Below, piece after piece: positions 26,246 to 35,415 of a stretch of 40,168 nt of DNA. Below the pieces are notes generated by a model. The model was not told where the DNA came from and searched no databases. It saw only the letters and a list, made by a program, of their open reading frames with translations. This stretch comes from JBAZDC01 sp041654595. Lineage in GTDB: Bacteria; Pseudomonadota; Gammaproteobacteria; Burkholderiales; Burkholderiaceae_B. Where the stretch lies: the NCBI GenBank assembly GCA_964551305.1, contig CAZKBT010000028.1, forward strand, positions 1-40,168, written 5' to 3'. Position 1 is the stretch's first letter, and every line of letters begins with the position of its first letter. Both the position numbers and the translations under genes were made by a program.

Positions 26246-28582
26246 TCAAAACGCGGTGCCGATCTGGAACTGGAAGGCTTGCTTCTCGTCGCCTTCCTTG
26301 GCATTCAACGCCCGGCCGTACGACAATTGCAGCGGGCCCATCGGCGACTGCCACGACAAGCCCACGCCCGCGGAGTACTTCCAGCCGCATGGATCCTCCG
26401 CGTTGTTCGTGCCTCGGGCGCACGGCGTGCCGCCCGTCGTGGACACCTGGCCCACGTCGCCGAAGACGAACCAGCGCAAGGTACGGTCGCGCGTGGCGCC
26501 CGGGAACGGCAGGTAGAGCTGCACGTTGCCCACGATACGCTTGGAACCGCCCAGATAATCGTTGGTCTTGACGTCGCGCGGACCCAGCGAACTGCCCTCG
26601 TAGCCCCGCACCGATCCGATACCGCCGCCGTACAAGGTCTTGATGACCGGGAACGTCTTGCCGCCGAAGGTCTTGCCCCAATCCACCGAACCGTTGAACG
26701 CCAGCGTGAAGGCGCGTCCCAAAGGCAGGTAATACTGCTGCTGCGCGCTCAGCATGTAGTAGCGCAGGTCCATGGTGGAGAAATCCGCGGCCAGGCGCGT
26801 ATAGCTGCCTTTGGTCGGTGCCAGGGCGCTGTCGCGGGTGTCCTTGGACCAGCCGACATTGAAGATGACGGCATTGGTGCTGTCGCCGTATTCCTTGACG
26901 AAGTCCGTATAGGCTTGCGGCGCGTTTTCACGTAGGTCGCTGATCTTGTTGTGCTCGAAACTGGCGCCGGCGAAAATACGGTCGTATTCGGAAATCGGCA
27001 CGCCGAAATTCAGGCCCGCGCCGATCGCCGTGACGCGATAGTAACCGGTGGTGTTGCTGGTTTCGTAAGGTGTCGTGCGCCGGTAGTACAAGGACGTGGT
27101 CTTGCTGATGCCGTCGCGGGTCCAATAGGGATCCGTGTGCGAAATGACCGCAGCGCGATTGGTTTTACTGGTGTTCACTTGCAGCGACAGCGTGTTGCCG
27201 CTGCCGAAGATGTTGTCCTGGCTAATGCCGGCCGACAGGATCAGCTTGTCCGTGGAGCCGTAGCCGACGCCCAGATTGATCAGGCCGGTCGGTTTCTCCT
27301 TGACGTCCACGTTCACGTCGATCTGGTCGGGCGATCCCGGGACCGCCGCCGTGGTGACGTTGACTTCATTGAAGTAACCCAGGCGGTCCACACGGTCACG
27401 TGACGAACGGATGCTGCCCGCGTCGTACCAGGCCGCTTCCTGCTGGCGCATTTCGCGGCGTATGACTTCGTCGCGGGTGCGCACGTTGCCGCCGATCTGG
27501 ATGCGCCGCACGTAAACGCGCCGGCCGGGATCGACATAGAACGTCAAGTCGGTTTCATGGTTTTCGCGATCCAGGACCGGATTGGGATTGACGTTGGCGA
27601 ACGCGTAGCCCAGGCTGCCCAGGTAGTCCGTGATCGCCTTCACCGTGGCGGAGGTCTTTTCCGCGGAAAAGGTTTCGCCTTCTTTCACGGTGATCATCGA
27701 CTGTATCTGTTCGTCCAGGCCGATCAGGTCACCCGCCAGCTTGACGCTGCGCACCGTGTACGGCTGGCCTTCGTGGACGGTCAGTGTCAGGAAGATATCG
27801 CGCCGGTCGGGCGAAATGGAGACCTGGGGCGGCTCGGACGCATATTCGAGATAGCCGCGGTTCAGATAGAAAGAGCGCAGCCTTTCGATATCGCCCTCGA
27901 GTTTTTCACGCGAGTATTTATCGGTGCCGGTATACCAGGTCATCATGCCCGAGGTGGTCAGCTCCATTTCGCTCAGCAGATCGCCCTGGGAAAAGGCTTC
28001 GTTGCCCACGATCCGGATATCGCTGATCTTGGCCAGGTCGCCCTCGAAGACCTCGAAGCTCACGCCCACCCGATTGCGCGGCAGCGGCGTAATGATGGAA
28101 CTGATCTCGACCCCGTATTTGCCTTTGGACAAGTACTGTTGCTTCAGTTCGAATTCCGCGCGTTCCAGCATCGAGCGGTCGAATACCCTGCCCTGGCCGA
28201 AACCGACCTGGTTGAGCGACTTGATGATGGCATTGGTGTCGAATTCGCGCATGCCGTTGAAACTGACGGATGCGATCGTCGGACGTTCCTGGACGGTCAC
28301 GACCAGGACGTCGTTGTTGGTGTCGATCTTGACGTCGCTGAAGAAACCGGTGGAGTACAAGCGCTGGATGGCTTCGCTGGCTTGCTCTTCGGTGAAGGTT
28401 TCCCCGACCCTGACGGGCAGATAGCTGAAGACGGCGCCCGCGTCGATGCGCTGTATGCCGTTGACCTGGATGTCCCGCACGACGAATGGGGAAAACGCAT
28501 TCGCTATGCACGGCGCAAGCAGTGCCGCCAGCAATATGGGCAAAGCGCGCTTAGAAAAAGAGAGTTTCCGGCTTGACGACAT
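26246..28582 (-). CDS. bamA: outer membrane protein assembly factor BamA
   Basis: The 778-residue Omp85 protein has a signal peptide (about 1-29, ending IANA), five POTRA domains (about 30-425) and a C-terminal 16-strand beta barrel. The barrel includes the conserved VRGYEG loop near 655 and ends in aromatic FQFQIGTAF, the expected outer-membrane sorting signal. It inserts beta-barrel proteins into the outer membrane. It sits between rseP and skp, the arrangement seen across proteobacteria. Homologous runs are under envelope-stress control, which was not demonstrated here. Confidence 0.98.
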   Translation of the reverse strand: MSSSRKLSFSKRALPILLAALLAPCIANAFSPFVVRDIQVNGIQRIDAGAVFSYLPVRVGETFTEEQASEAIQRLYSTGFFSDVKIDTNNDVLVVTVQERPTIASVSFNGMREFDTNAIIKSLNQVGFGQGRVFDRSMLERAEFELKQQYLSKGKYGVEISSIITPLPRNRVGVSFEVFEGDLAKISDIRIVGNEAFSQGDLLSEMELTTSGMMTWYTGTDKYSREKLEGDIERLRSFYLNRGYLEYASEPPQVSISPDRRDIFLTLTVHEGQPYTVRSVKLAGDLIGLDEQIQSMITVKEGETFSAEKTSATVKAITDYLGSLGYAFANVNPNPVLDRENHETDLTFYVDPGRRVYVRRIQIGGNVRTRDEVIRREMRQQEAAWYDAGSIRSSRDRVDRLGYFNEVNVTTAAVPGSPDQIDVNVDVKEKPTGLINLGVGYGSTDKLILSAGISQDNIFGSGNTLSLQVNTSKTNRAAVISHTDPYWTRDGISKTTSLYYRRTTPYETSNTTGYYRVTAIGAGLNFGVPISEYDRIFAGASFEHNKISDLRENAPQAYTDFVKEYGDSTNAVIFNVGWSKDTRDSALAPTKGSYTRLAADFSTMDLRYYMLSAQQQYYLPLGRAFTLAFNGSVDWGKTFGGKTFPVIKTLYGGGIGSVRGYEGSSLGPRDVKTNDYLGGSKRIVGNVQLYLPFPGATRDRTLRWFVFGDVGQVSTTGGTPCARGTNNAEDPCGWKYSAGVGLSWQSPMGPLQLSYGRALNAKEGDEKQAFQFQIGTAF

Positions 28583-28636
28583 CCTGGAAGGTCCTTGGAC
28601 GATAATAGTGGTGAAAGATTGTAAGGCAGAAAGCCT

Positions 28637-29971
28637 TTACGTGAAAAGACGGGAAAAATCATTAAAAAACGCCAGCGACATCAGCGCGGCCAGCACGCCG
28701 ATCCCGATGCGCTGGCCCGTTTCCTGCCATTTTTCGGGCACGGGTTTGCCGCGCAACGCCTCCAGAGCGTAATACATCAGGTGGCCGCCATCGAGCATGG
28801 GAATGGGCAGCAAATTCAATACGCCGATGCTCACGCTGATCAGTGCGAGAAATCCTATATACGCGGCCAAGCCTATGCGGGCTGTTTGACCTGCATAATC
28901 GGCAATAGTAACTGGTCCGCTGACATTTCGCAGGGAAACGTCTCCCGTGACCATGCGCCCCATCATTTTCAATGAAAACCAGACAGTCTGCCCTGTCCGG
29001 TCGATCCCGCGCAGCACGCTGTCGACCAAGCCGTAGCTGACGTCGGTCATGGGAGGACTGCTTTGCAGCATGACTCCGAGCTTGCCCGACAGGCTCCCGG
29101 TCTCGTCCGTTTCCGCCCGCGGCACCGCGCGCACCGTCAAAGGCGCGTCGTCGCGCAGCACGGTGACGGCGACGGGCGTCTCCGGGTGCCGTTGTATTTC
29201 CTGGATGAACGCGGTCGTGGACGGCTGTTCGAGCTCGCCCACCGCGATGATCACATCGCCTTCGCGCAGATTCGCCTCTTCGCCCGCGCTGCCGCTCATG
29301 ACTTGCGCGATACGCGGGCTGGGCATGGCCAGCGCAAGGCCGGCCCGGGCCATGGGATCTTCGTTCTCGGGTCCGATCGCGGCGCGCGCGATTTGCATGA
29401 CCCGGACCGCCTGGATGCCCCTGGCCGTTTCGACGCGCAGCTCGGCCATGCCGCCCGAGGACAAGACATCCAGCAGCAGCCAGCGCGCCTCGTTCCAGGA
29501 GCGCACGGGCTCGTCATTGACGGCGACGATCTTGTCCCCCGCCTGGACGCCCGCTTGGGCCGCCATGGTCGCCGCCGGGGGCTGGGCCAGAAACGGCACG
29601 GGCTCCTGCGTGCCGGCGAGATTGAGCGCCGTATACAGAAGCGCCGCCAGCAGCAGATTGGCGATTGGTCCCGCCAGGACGATCGCGGCGCGCTGACTCA
29701 GGGGTTTCCGATTGAAAGCCTCCGCCGCTTGCTCGGGAGGCGCCGACGGCTCGGGGTCGTCCAGCATCTTGACGTAGCCGCCCAGTGGAATGGCCGAAAG
29801 CACCCATTCGGTGCCCCGCTTGTCCACGCGCCGCGCGAGCACCCTGCCGAAGCCCACAGAGAACCGCAAGACTTTCACGCCGCAGAGGCGGGCGATCGAA
29901 TAGTGGCCCAGCTCGTGAAACGTGACGAGCACACCGATGGCCAGGGCAAAAGCGAGCAGCGTCAAAAACAT
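28637..29971 (-). CDS. rseP: RIP metalloprotease RseP (site-2 protease)
   Basis: The 444-residue inner-membrane zinc protease has the HELGH motif in the first transmembrane helix (His19-Glu20-Leu-Gly-His23), two periplasmic PDZ domains (about 120-290) and the second catalytic motif PIPMLDGGHL (about 388-397). It cuts the anti-sigma factor RseA within the membrane to release sigma-E. Encoded between dxr and bamA as usual. Confidence 0.97.
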   Translation of the reverse strand: MFLTLLAFALAIGVLVTFHELGHYSIARLCGVKVLRFSVGFGRVLARRVDKRGTEWVLSAIPLGGYVKMLDDPEPSAPPEQAAEAFNRKPLSQRAAIVLAGPIANLLLAALLYTALNLAGTQEPVPFLAQPPAATMAAQAGVQAGDKIVAVNDEPVRSWNEARWLLLDVLSSGGMAELRVETARGIQAVRVMQIARAAIGPENEDPMARAGLALAMPSPRIAQVMSGSAGEEANLREGDVIIAVGELEQPSTTAFIQEIQRHPETPVAVTVLRDDAPLTVRAVPRAETDETGSLSGKLGVMLQSSPPMTDVSYGLVDSVLRGIDRTGQTVWFSLKMMGRMVTGDVSLRNVSGPVTIADYAGQTARIGLAAYIGFLALISVSIGVLNLLPIPMLDGGHLMYYALEALRGKPVPEKWQETGQRIGIGVLAALMSLAFFNDFSRLFT

Positions 29972-29996
29972 GGAATTCCAGGGAAAAACAGCCGGT

Positions 29997-31202
29997 TCAG
30001 CTCAGGCTCGAACAGTATTGAGAAGCCGCGTACCGCGCCTGGGCGTCTGCGGAAAGAATGGCTTCGAGCGTACCCAAGTCCGAGGACGAGCCATCGGCCC
30101 CGCGCTCCAGCACGGTTTCTATGACCTGCGGAATTTGAGTATAGCGAATTTCCCCGTTCAGAAAGCGCTGCACGGCGACCTCGTTCGCGGCGTTCAGCGC
30201 GATACAGGCTTGCTGTCCGTCGCGCAGGGCGGCGAAGGACAAACCCAGGCACGGGAAACGCTGCATGTCGGGCTCTTCGAAGTCCAGCCTGCCCAGGCCC
30301 GTCAGCGCCAGTAGGCCCACGCCGCTTTCGATGCGCTCGGGAAAGCCCAGGCCGTACGCGATGGGCGTACGCATGTCCGGCTGGCCTAGCTGGGCCAATA
30401 TCGATCCATCCTGGTACTCGACCATGGAATGCACGACGCTCTGGGGATGAATGACGACTTGTATGCGCGCCGCCGGCATGGCGAACAGCCAATGCGCTTC
30501 GATGACTTCCAGGCCTTTGTTGAGCATCGTCGCCGAATCGACGGATATCTTGCGCCCCATGCTCCAGTTGGGATGGGCGCAAGCCTGGTCGGGCGTCACG
30601 CTGTCCAGGCAATCCAGGGGCGTGGTGCGAAAAGGACCGCCCGAGGCCGTCAGGAGCAGGCGGCGAACGCCGTCGGCGGGCGTGCCGGGCGCTTGCGCCC
30701 TGGCGCCGTGCGGCATGCATTGAAAGATGGCATTGTGCTCGCTGTCGATCGGCAACAGCTCCGCCCCGCTTTCGCGCACCGCGCGCATGAACAAGCCGCC
30801 GGCGGCGACCAACGCCTCTTTGTTCGCGAGCAGGATACGTTTTCCGGCCTGGGCCGCGGCCAAGGCCGCCGGCAAGCCCGCCGCCCCGACGATGGCGGCC
30901 ATGACGGTGGTCACCTCCGGGTCGGCTGCCGTTTCCGCCAGCGCCTGCGGGCCTACGCGCACTTCCGGCGCGGCCCGCCCGGCCGGCCAGGCCGCCCAAA
31001 ACTGCCGCCGCGCGGGTTCATCGGGAACCACCACCACCCTTGCACCTACCTGAAGGGCCTGTTGAGCAAGGCGCTGCATGCGGGAGTAGGCGCTCAAGGC
31101 ATATACCGACATGGTCTCGGGATGACGCAAAATGACGTCCAGGGTGTTTTCGCCTATGGAGCCCGTGGAACCGAGTATGCAGACTTTTTGCACGCGCTTC
31201 AT
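29997..31202 (-). CDS. dxr: 1-deoxy-D-xylulose 5-phosphate reductoisomerase
   Basis: The 401-residue enzyme makes 2-C-methyl-D-erythritol 4-phosphate in the non-mevalonate isoprenoid pathway. It has the NADPH motif ILGSTGSIGENTLDV (9-23), LLANKEALV (about 129-137), the metal and substrate site IDSEHNAIFQ (about 155-164), HPNWSMGRKISVDSATMLNKGLE and the C-terminal helix. The ATG at 31202 overlaps the cdsA stop (ATGA). A longer frame to 31616 lies inside cdsA and was rejected. Its product feeds the undecaprenyl-PP made by UppS two genes upstream. Confidence 0.97.
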   Translation of the reverse strand: MKRVQKVCILGSTGSIGENTLDVILRHPETMSVYALSAYSRMQRLAQQALQVGARVVVVPDEPARRQFWAAWPAGRAAPEVRVGPQALAETAADPEVTTVMAAIVGAAGLPAALAAAQAGKRILLANKEALVAAGGLFMRAVRESGAELLPIDSEHNAIFQCMPHGARAQAPGTPADGVRRLLLTASGGPFRTTPLDCLDSVTPDQACAHPNWSMGRKISVDSATMLNKGLEVIEAHWLFAMPAARIQVVIHPQSVVHSMVEYQDGSILAQLGQPDMRTPIAYGLGFPERIESGVGLLALTGLGRLDFEEPDMQRFPCLGLSFAALRDGQQACIALNAANEVAVQRFLNGEIRYTQIPQVIETVLERGADGSSSDLGTLEAILSADAQARYAASQYCSSLS

Positions 31203-32056
31203 GCCGCCACGACCAGAAGATAAGCGACCGGAACGACGGGCAGCAAGGCATCGATGCGATCCAGCACGCCGCCGTGGCCGGGCAAAAGCTGGCTGGAGTC
31301 TTTCACGCCGGCGCGCCGCTTGAGCAGCGATTCGAACAGATCCCCTACGATGGAAAGCGCCGCCAACGCGATCGCGATCAGCGCTACGATGGCCAGGGGA
31401 TAGCGCTCGGCCAGGACGCCGCCGAAGCTGCCGTTCCATTGCGTGCTCAGCAGCACCCAAAGCGTTGCGAAGAAGATGCCGCCGCACGCGCCTTCCCATG
31501 TCTTGCCGGGACTCACGCGCGGTGCCAGCTTGTGCCTGCCGAACGCCCTGCCCGCGAAATAGGCCCCGATGTCGGCAAACCACACCATCGCCATCAGCGA
31601 CAACAGGAACCACCATCCAAAGCCCAGAAATAGCGCGATAAGACTGAACCAGACGGCAACGATGGCGATGACGCCGAAGATGCTGAGCAGGCGCGCGCCG
31701 GAACGCGCCTGGGATTGGCCTTGCACGACCAGTGCGGTCGCGCCGACGATCCAGGCCAGCGCCGTGAACGGCAGTACCCAGCGTACAAGGCCGTTATCGA
31801 ACCCAGGCAGGGAGAAAGCCGTCGTTGCGCGGAACAGGCCGTACAACGAGGACAGGAAGAACACGCCCAGGACTACGGCGATCGCGACGGGAAAATACGT
31901 ATCCGGCCGGCGCCATGTCAGGCGCAGCCATTCCCACAGCGCGCACGCCGCGGCCAAGCTCAGCAATAACGCCAGCGGCCAGGCCGAGGGCGCCCACAGC
32001 GCCGCGCACAGGACGATAAGCAATGCTATCGCGGTGTAGATTCGTTGCTTTAACAT
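31199..32056 (-). CDS. cdsA: phosphatidate cytidylyltransferase
   Basis: The 285-residue polytopic membrane enzyme converts phosphatidic acid and CTP to CDP-diacylglycerol. Several hydrophobic helices fill the first 200 residues. The family signature near the C-terminus is complete: SLLKRRAGVKDSSQLLPGHGG followed by VLDRIDAL, with the conserved Lys, Asp and Gly-His-Gly-Gly residues. It lies between uppS and dxr, overlapping dxr by 4 bp. Confidence 0.96.
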   Translation of the reverse strand: MLKQRIYTAIALLIVLCAALWAPSAWPLALLLSLAAACALWEWLRLTWRRPDTYFPVAIAVVLGVFFLSSLYGLFRATTAFSLPGFDNGLVRWVLPFTALAWIVGATALVVQGQSQARSGARLLSIFGVIAIVAVWFSLIALFLGFGWWFLLSLMAMVWFADIGAYFAGRAFGRHKLAPRVSPGKTWEGACGGIFFATLWVLLSTQWNGSFGGVLAERYPLAIVALIAIALAALSIVGDLFESLLKRRAGVKDSSQLLPGHGGVLDRIDALLPVVPVAYLLVVAA

Positions 32057-32078
32057 AGCCTATGCGGACCTTTCGGTT

Positions 32079-32846
32079 TCAGCTCTGCTCGGCCAATTGG
32101 GCGCTGGTGCGGCCAAAACGCCGTTCGCGTGAGCGATACCAGTCGAACGCGGCGTCGATCTGCTTCGCGCCGAAATCCGGCCAGTAATCATTGGTGAAAT
32201 AGAGTTCGGTATAGGCCAATTGCCAGATCAGGTAATTGGAAATACGTTGCTCTCCCCCGGTTCGTATGAACAGATCGGGCTCCGGCGCGTAGGCCATCGA
32301 CAGATGGGCGCTGAGCGCGGTTTCATCGATCTGATCGGGATGTTGCGCCAGATCGGGGCGCTGCGCAAGCATGCGGCGCGTCGCCTGCAGGATGTCCCAA
32401 CGTCCGCCGTAGTTGGCGGCGATGGTCAGGACGAGCGTGCTGTTGCCAGCCGTTCGCGTTTCGGCGGCCTCGATCAGCGAGCGCAGTTTGGGTTCGAACG
32501 CCGTCAGGTCGCCGATGACCTTCAAGCGCACGCCCTGCTTTTCCAGCTTGACGACTTCTTTTTCCAGCGTCTGTATGAATAGACGCATCAATATGCTGAC
32601 TTCGTCCTTGGGGCGGCGCCAATTTTCCGAGCTGAACGCAAACAGCGTCAAGAACCGGACGCCGCGCTTGCCGCATGCTTCGACCACGCGCCGCACGGCC
32701 TGTACGCCGCGCGCGTGGCCGGCCGTTCTGGGCAGAAACCGCTTGGTCGCCCAGCGGCCGTTGCCATCCATAATGATCGCCACATGACGAGGCACGTCCG
32801 TGCATGGCGGCAAGGACAACGTTGAGCTAGTAAGCATGGGCGGCAT
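32079..32846 (-). CDS. uppS: undecaprenyl diphosphate synthase (isoprenyl transferase)
   Basis: The 255-residue cis-prenyltransferase has the catalytic aspartate and P-loop in IIMDGNGRWA (24-33, Asp27), the FSSENWRRP segment near 71-79, and the C-terminal DLFIRTGGEQRISNYLIWQ motif. It builds the C55 lipid carrier for peptidoglycan and O-antigen. The first 15 or so residues are not conserved, so the start could be a later ATG. It is 15 bp after frr. Confidence 0.97.
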   Translation of the reverse strand: MPPMLTSSTLSLPPCTDVPRHVAIIMDGNGRWATKRFLPRTAGHARGVQAVRRVVEACGKRGVRFLTLFAFSSENWRRPKDEVSILMRLFIQTLEKEVVKLEKQGVRLKVIGDLTAFEPKLRSLIEAAETRTAGNSTLVLTIAANYGGRWDILQATRRMLAQRPDLAQHPDQIDETALSAHLSMAYAPEPDLFIRTGGEQRISNYLIWQLAYTELYFTNDYWPDFGAKQIDAAFDWYRSRERRFGRTSAQLAEQS

Positions 32847-32861
32847 AGAACAGATGAACGA

Positions 32862-33422
32862 TCAAACTGTCATGATCTCCGCTTCTTTCTGCGCGACGAG
32901 CTTATCGATTTCAACGACGTGCTTGTCCGTCAGTTTCTGGACCTCGTCCTGCATGCGACGCTCCTCATCCTCGGAAATTTCCTTGTCCTTGACGAGCTTC
33001 TTCAAGGCGTCGTTGGCGTCCCGGCGCAGATTACGAATGGCGACCTTGGTCTCCTCGCCTTCCGAACGCACGACCTTGGTCAAGTCGCGGCGGCGCTCTT
33101 CGGTAAGAGGCGGCATGGGAACACGGATGTTCTCTCCCATGGAAATGGGGTTCAGGCCAAGGTCGGAGTCACGAATGGCGCGTTCGACCGGACCCGCCAT
33201 CTGTTTTTCCCAAACCTGGACGCTCAGCGTGCGCGCATCGACCAGGTTGATGTTGGCGACCTGGCTCAAGGGAACGGGCGAACCGTAGTATTCGACCTGA
33301 ATATGGTCCAGAATGCCGGTATGGGCTCGGCCCGTCCGTATCTTGCCCAGGCTGACCTTCAAGGCTTCGATCGATTTCGACATCCGTGTCTGCACCGAGC
33401 TGCGAATATCAGAGAGACTCAT
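32862..33422 (-). CDS. frr: ribosome recycling factor
   Basis: The 186-residue protein has the RRF length and sequence: MSKSIEALKVSLGKIRTGRA near the start, YYGSPVPLSQVANI in the middle domain, and VPMPPLTEERRRDLTK followed by the long helical arm. It splits post-termination ribosomes together with EF-G. It lies 12 bp after pyrH. Confidence 0.98.
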   Translation of the reverse strand: MSLSDIRSSVQTRMSKSIEALKVSLGKIRTGRAHTGILDHIQVEYYGSPVPLSQVANINLVDARTLSVQVWEKQMAGPVERAIRDSDLGLNPISMGENIRVPMPPLTEERRRDLTKVVRSEGEETKVAIRNLRRDANDALKKLVKDKEISEDEERRMQDEVQKLTDKHVVEIDKLVAQKEAEIMTV

Positions 33423-33434
33423 ATCATTCCTTTA

Positions 33435-34151
33435 TCAAACGTGGACCAGCGTGCCTTCGTCTTCTCCGGCAATAACCCGCTTTAGCGCGCCGGGCTTATT
33501 GATGGAAAACACCTTGATGGGCAGCTTCTGATCGCGACAGAGTGCGAAAGCGGTGGCATCCATGATTTCCAGGCGGCGGACTATCGCTTCATCGAAACTG
33601 ATTCGCGTATACCGCGCCGCGTCCGGATCCTTGTTGGGGTCCGCGCTATAGATGCCGTCGACCTTGGTGGCCTTGAGCACGATTTCCGCGCCGATTTCCG
33701 CGCCGCGCAACGCGGAAGCCGTATCCGTGGTGAAGAACGGATTGCCGGTGCCCGCGGCGAACACCACGACCTTGCCTTCTTCCAGGTAGCGCAAGGCTTT
33801 GGGGCGAATGTACGGCTCGACCACCTGGTCGATGTTCAATGCGGACTGAACCCTGGTATCGACGCCTCGGTGCTTGAGCGCATCCTGGAGCGCCAAGGCA
33901 TTCATGACCGTCGCCATCATGCCCATGTAATCGGCGGTGGCCCTATCCATGCCCTGTGCGCCGGGAGCGACGCCGCGGAAAATATTGCCGCCGCCTATCA
34001 CGATCGCCAGTTCGATACCTTGCATGGCCACTTCAGCGATCTCTTCGGTCATGCGCAAGATGGTGGAGCGATTGATCCCGAAAGCATCATCGCCCATCAA
34101 CGCCTCACCGGAAAGCTTGAGCAATACGCGCTTATACGATCTTGTAGCCAT
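33435..34151 (-). CDS. pyrH: UMP kinase
   Basis: The 238-residue amino-acid-kinase-fold enzyme phosphorylates UMP to UDP. It has the N-terminal KRVLLKLSGEALMG (7-20), IVIGGGNIFRG, and the C-terminal KATKVDGIYSADPNKDP nucleotide-binding loop. The start MATRSYKRVLLKLSGEA at 34151 fits the family. The frame continues to 34193 but adds unsupported residues. A possible -10 (TACACT, about 34182-34187 on the minus strand) suggests its own promoter after the tsf terminator. Confidence 0.97.
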   Translation of the reverse strand: MATRSYKRVLLKLSGEALMGDDAFGINRSTILRMTEEIAEVAMQGIELAIVIGGGNIFRGVAPGAQGMDRATADYMGMMATVMNALALQDALKHRGVDTRVQSALNIDQVVEPYIRPKALRYLEEGKVVVFAAGTGNPFFTTDTASALRGAEIGAEIVLKATKVDGIYSADPNKDPDAARYTRISFDEAIVRRLEIMDATAFALCRDQKLPIKVFSINKPGALKRVIAGEDEGTLVHV

Positions 34152-34347
34152 AAAAGATATCCAATTGGTCAGTTCAGCGAAAGTGTAAGCCAAAAAAAGC
34201 CCCTACGCTGCGCCTTCGGCTTGCCATCCGCATTGCGGCCCGCCGGCCGTCCGGGTTCGCCGGGCGCGGCACAGTCCGCGAGACGTATGGCGCGTAGAGG
34301 TTCATCCCTGGGGAAGTATTTTTCACCCCGGAACAAAGCCCGCGGCG
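34152..34347 (-). promoter_or_regulatory. tsf-pyrH intergenic region, likely pyrH promoter
   Basis: About 200 bp separates the tsf terminator from pyrH, much more than the gaps between the genes that follow. A T-run of seven (A-run at 34192-34198 on the plus strand) follows a weak AAGCC/GGCTT stem and may be a second, poor terminator. TACACT just after it is a possible -10. No good -35 was found. Confidence 0.4.
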
Positions 34348-34383
34348 AAAAATGGGCTTGCACGTCAAGCGCAAGCCCATTTT
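34348..34383 (-). terminator. factor-independent terminator of tsf
   Basis: AAAATGGGCTTGC (34349-34361) and GCAAGCCCATTTT (34371-34383) form a perfect 13-bp stem with a 9-nt loop. On the minus strand it is followed by a T-run. It lies 20 bp after the tsf stop and should end or reduce the rpsB-tsf transcript. Confidence 0.9.
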
Positions 34384-34402
34384 GGGGGAAACCAAGCGTA
34401 GA

Positions 34403-35281
34403 TCAGGCGGTGCCGGCGGCAGCCGCGGCGACTTCCGCCGCGAAGTCTTCCGATTTTTTCTCGATACCTTCGCCCACGACATACAGAGCGAAACGGGAAA
34501 TGCTCGCGCCTTTTTCCTTGAGCATCTGCTCGACCGATTGCTTATCGTTCTTGACGAAGGGCTGAGACAGCAGCGTGACTTCCTTCAGGAATTTCTGCAC
34601 GGAGCCCTCGACCATTTTCGCAACGATCTCGGCGGGCTTGCCGGATTCGTCCGCCTTTTGCTGGGCAACCGAGCGCTCCGTGGCGATGTCCGCCTCGGCC
34701 ACGCCGCCGGCGTCCAGCGCCTTGGGCTTGGTGGCGGCGATGTGCATCGCCAGGTCCTTGCCCACTTCGTCGGTGCCGGAGAAATCCACCAGCACGCCGA
34801 TCTTGCCGCCATGCACGTAGCTGGCCAGCTTGTTGGCGGTTTCATAACGCTGGAAACGCCGCACGGAAATGTTTTCGCCGATTTTCCCGACCAGGGCCGA
34901 GCGCGTCGATTCGACGGTGCCTTCGCCGAATGGCAATGCGCTCAGCGCAGCCAGGTCGGCGGGGTTCTTCGCCGTGACGAGCTCGGCCAACTGAGCGACA
35001 AAGCCCAGGAAATCGTCGTTCTTGGCCACGAAGTCGGTTTCACAGTTGACTTCGATGACCGCGCCCGTCTTGCCATCGGCCGCGACATGCAGTCCGATCA
35101 GGCCTTCAGCCGTGATGCGGGTCGCCGCCTTGCTGGCTTTGTTACCCAGCTTGACCCGGAGAATTTCCTCGGCCCGAGCCATATCGCCTTCTGCTTCGGT
35201 CAGCGCTTTTTTGCATTCCATCATAGGCGCGTCAGTTTTTTCGCGCAGTTCTTTAACCATCGATGCGGTAATTTGAGCCAC
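34403..35281 (-). CDS. tsf: elongation factor Ts
   Basis: The 292-residue protein is the EF-Tu guanine nucleotide exchange factor. It has the N-terminal MVKELREKTDAPMMECKKAL motif and the core ETDFVAKNDDF segment (about 79-89), and the C-terminal VEQMLKEKGASISRFALYVVGEG region. It starts with GTG at 35281. It is encoded after rpsB, separated by a strong hairpin, and is followed by a clear terminator. Confidence 0.98.
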   Translation of the reverse strand: MAQITASMVKELREKTDAPMMECKKALTEAEGDMARAEEILRVKLGNKASKAATRITAEGLIGLHVAADGKTGAVIEVNCETDFVAKNDDFLGFVAQLAELVTAKNPADLAALSALPFGEGTVESTRSALVGKIGENISVRRFQRYETANKLASYVHGGKIGVLVDFSGTDEVGKDLAMHIAATKPKALDAGGVAEADIATERSVAQQKADESGKPAEIVAKMVEGSVQKFLKEVTLLSQPFVKNDKQSVEQMLKEKGASISRFALYVVGEGIEKKSEDFAAEVAAAAAGTA

Positions 35282-35355
35282 TTATTCTCTCCAATTCATG
35301 AATACAACAGGCCTCGATGCCACGCGAGGCCGGTGAAGAACGCAAACTTGATGGC

Positions 35356-35393
35356 GTCCGGGGACGAACGGGCATGGTCCCGTCCCCGGCGAC
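35356..35393 (-). terminator. hairpin between rpsB and tsf, probable attenuator
   Basis: A strong two-part stem is seen: inner ACGGG-CATGGT-CCCGT (35368-35383) inside outer CGGGG/CCCCG and GTC/GAC pairs (35356-35393). A second perfect stem, GGCCTCG/CGAGGCC with an 8-nt loop, lies nearby at about 35310-35331. There is no T-tract, so it may reduce rather than stop transcription into tsf, or mark an RNA processing site. E. coli is known to have partial termination between these two genes. Confidence 0.5.
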
Positions 35394-35415
35394 CCGGCAA
35401 GATGACGGCGCGTGC

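Noticed and set aside
34192..34225. Second terminator after tsf
   Set aside because: The T-run is good but the AAGCC/GGCTT stem is only 5 bp with a 15-nt loop. It was left as a note in the intergenic entry.
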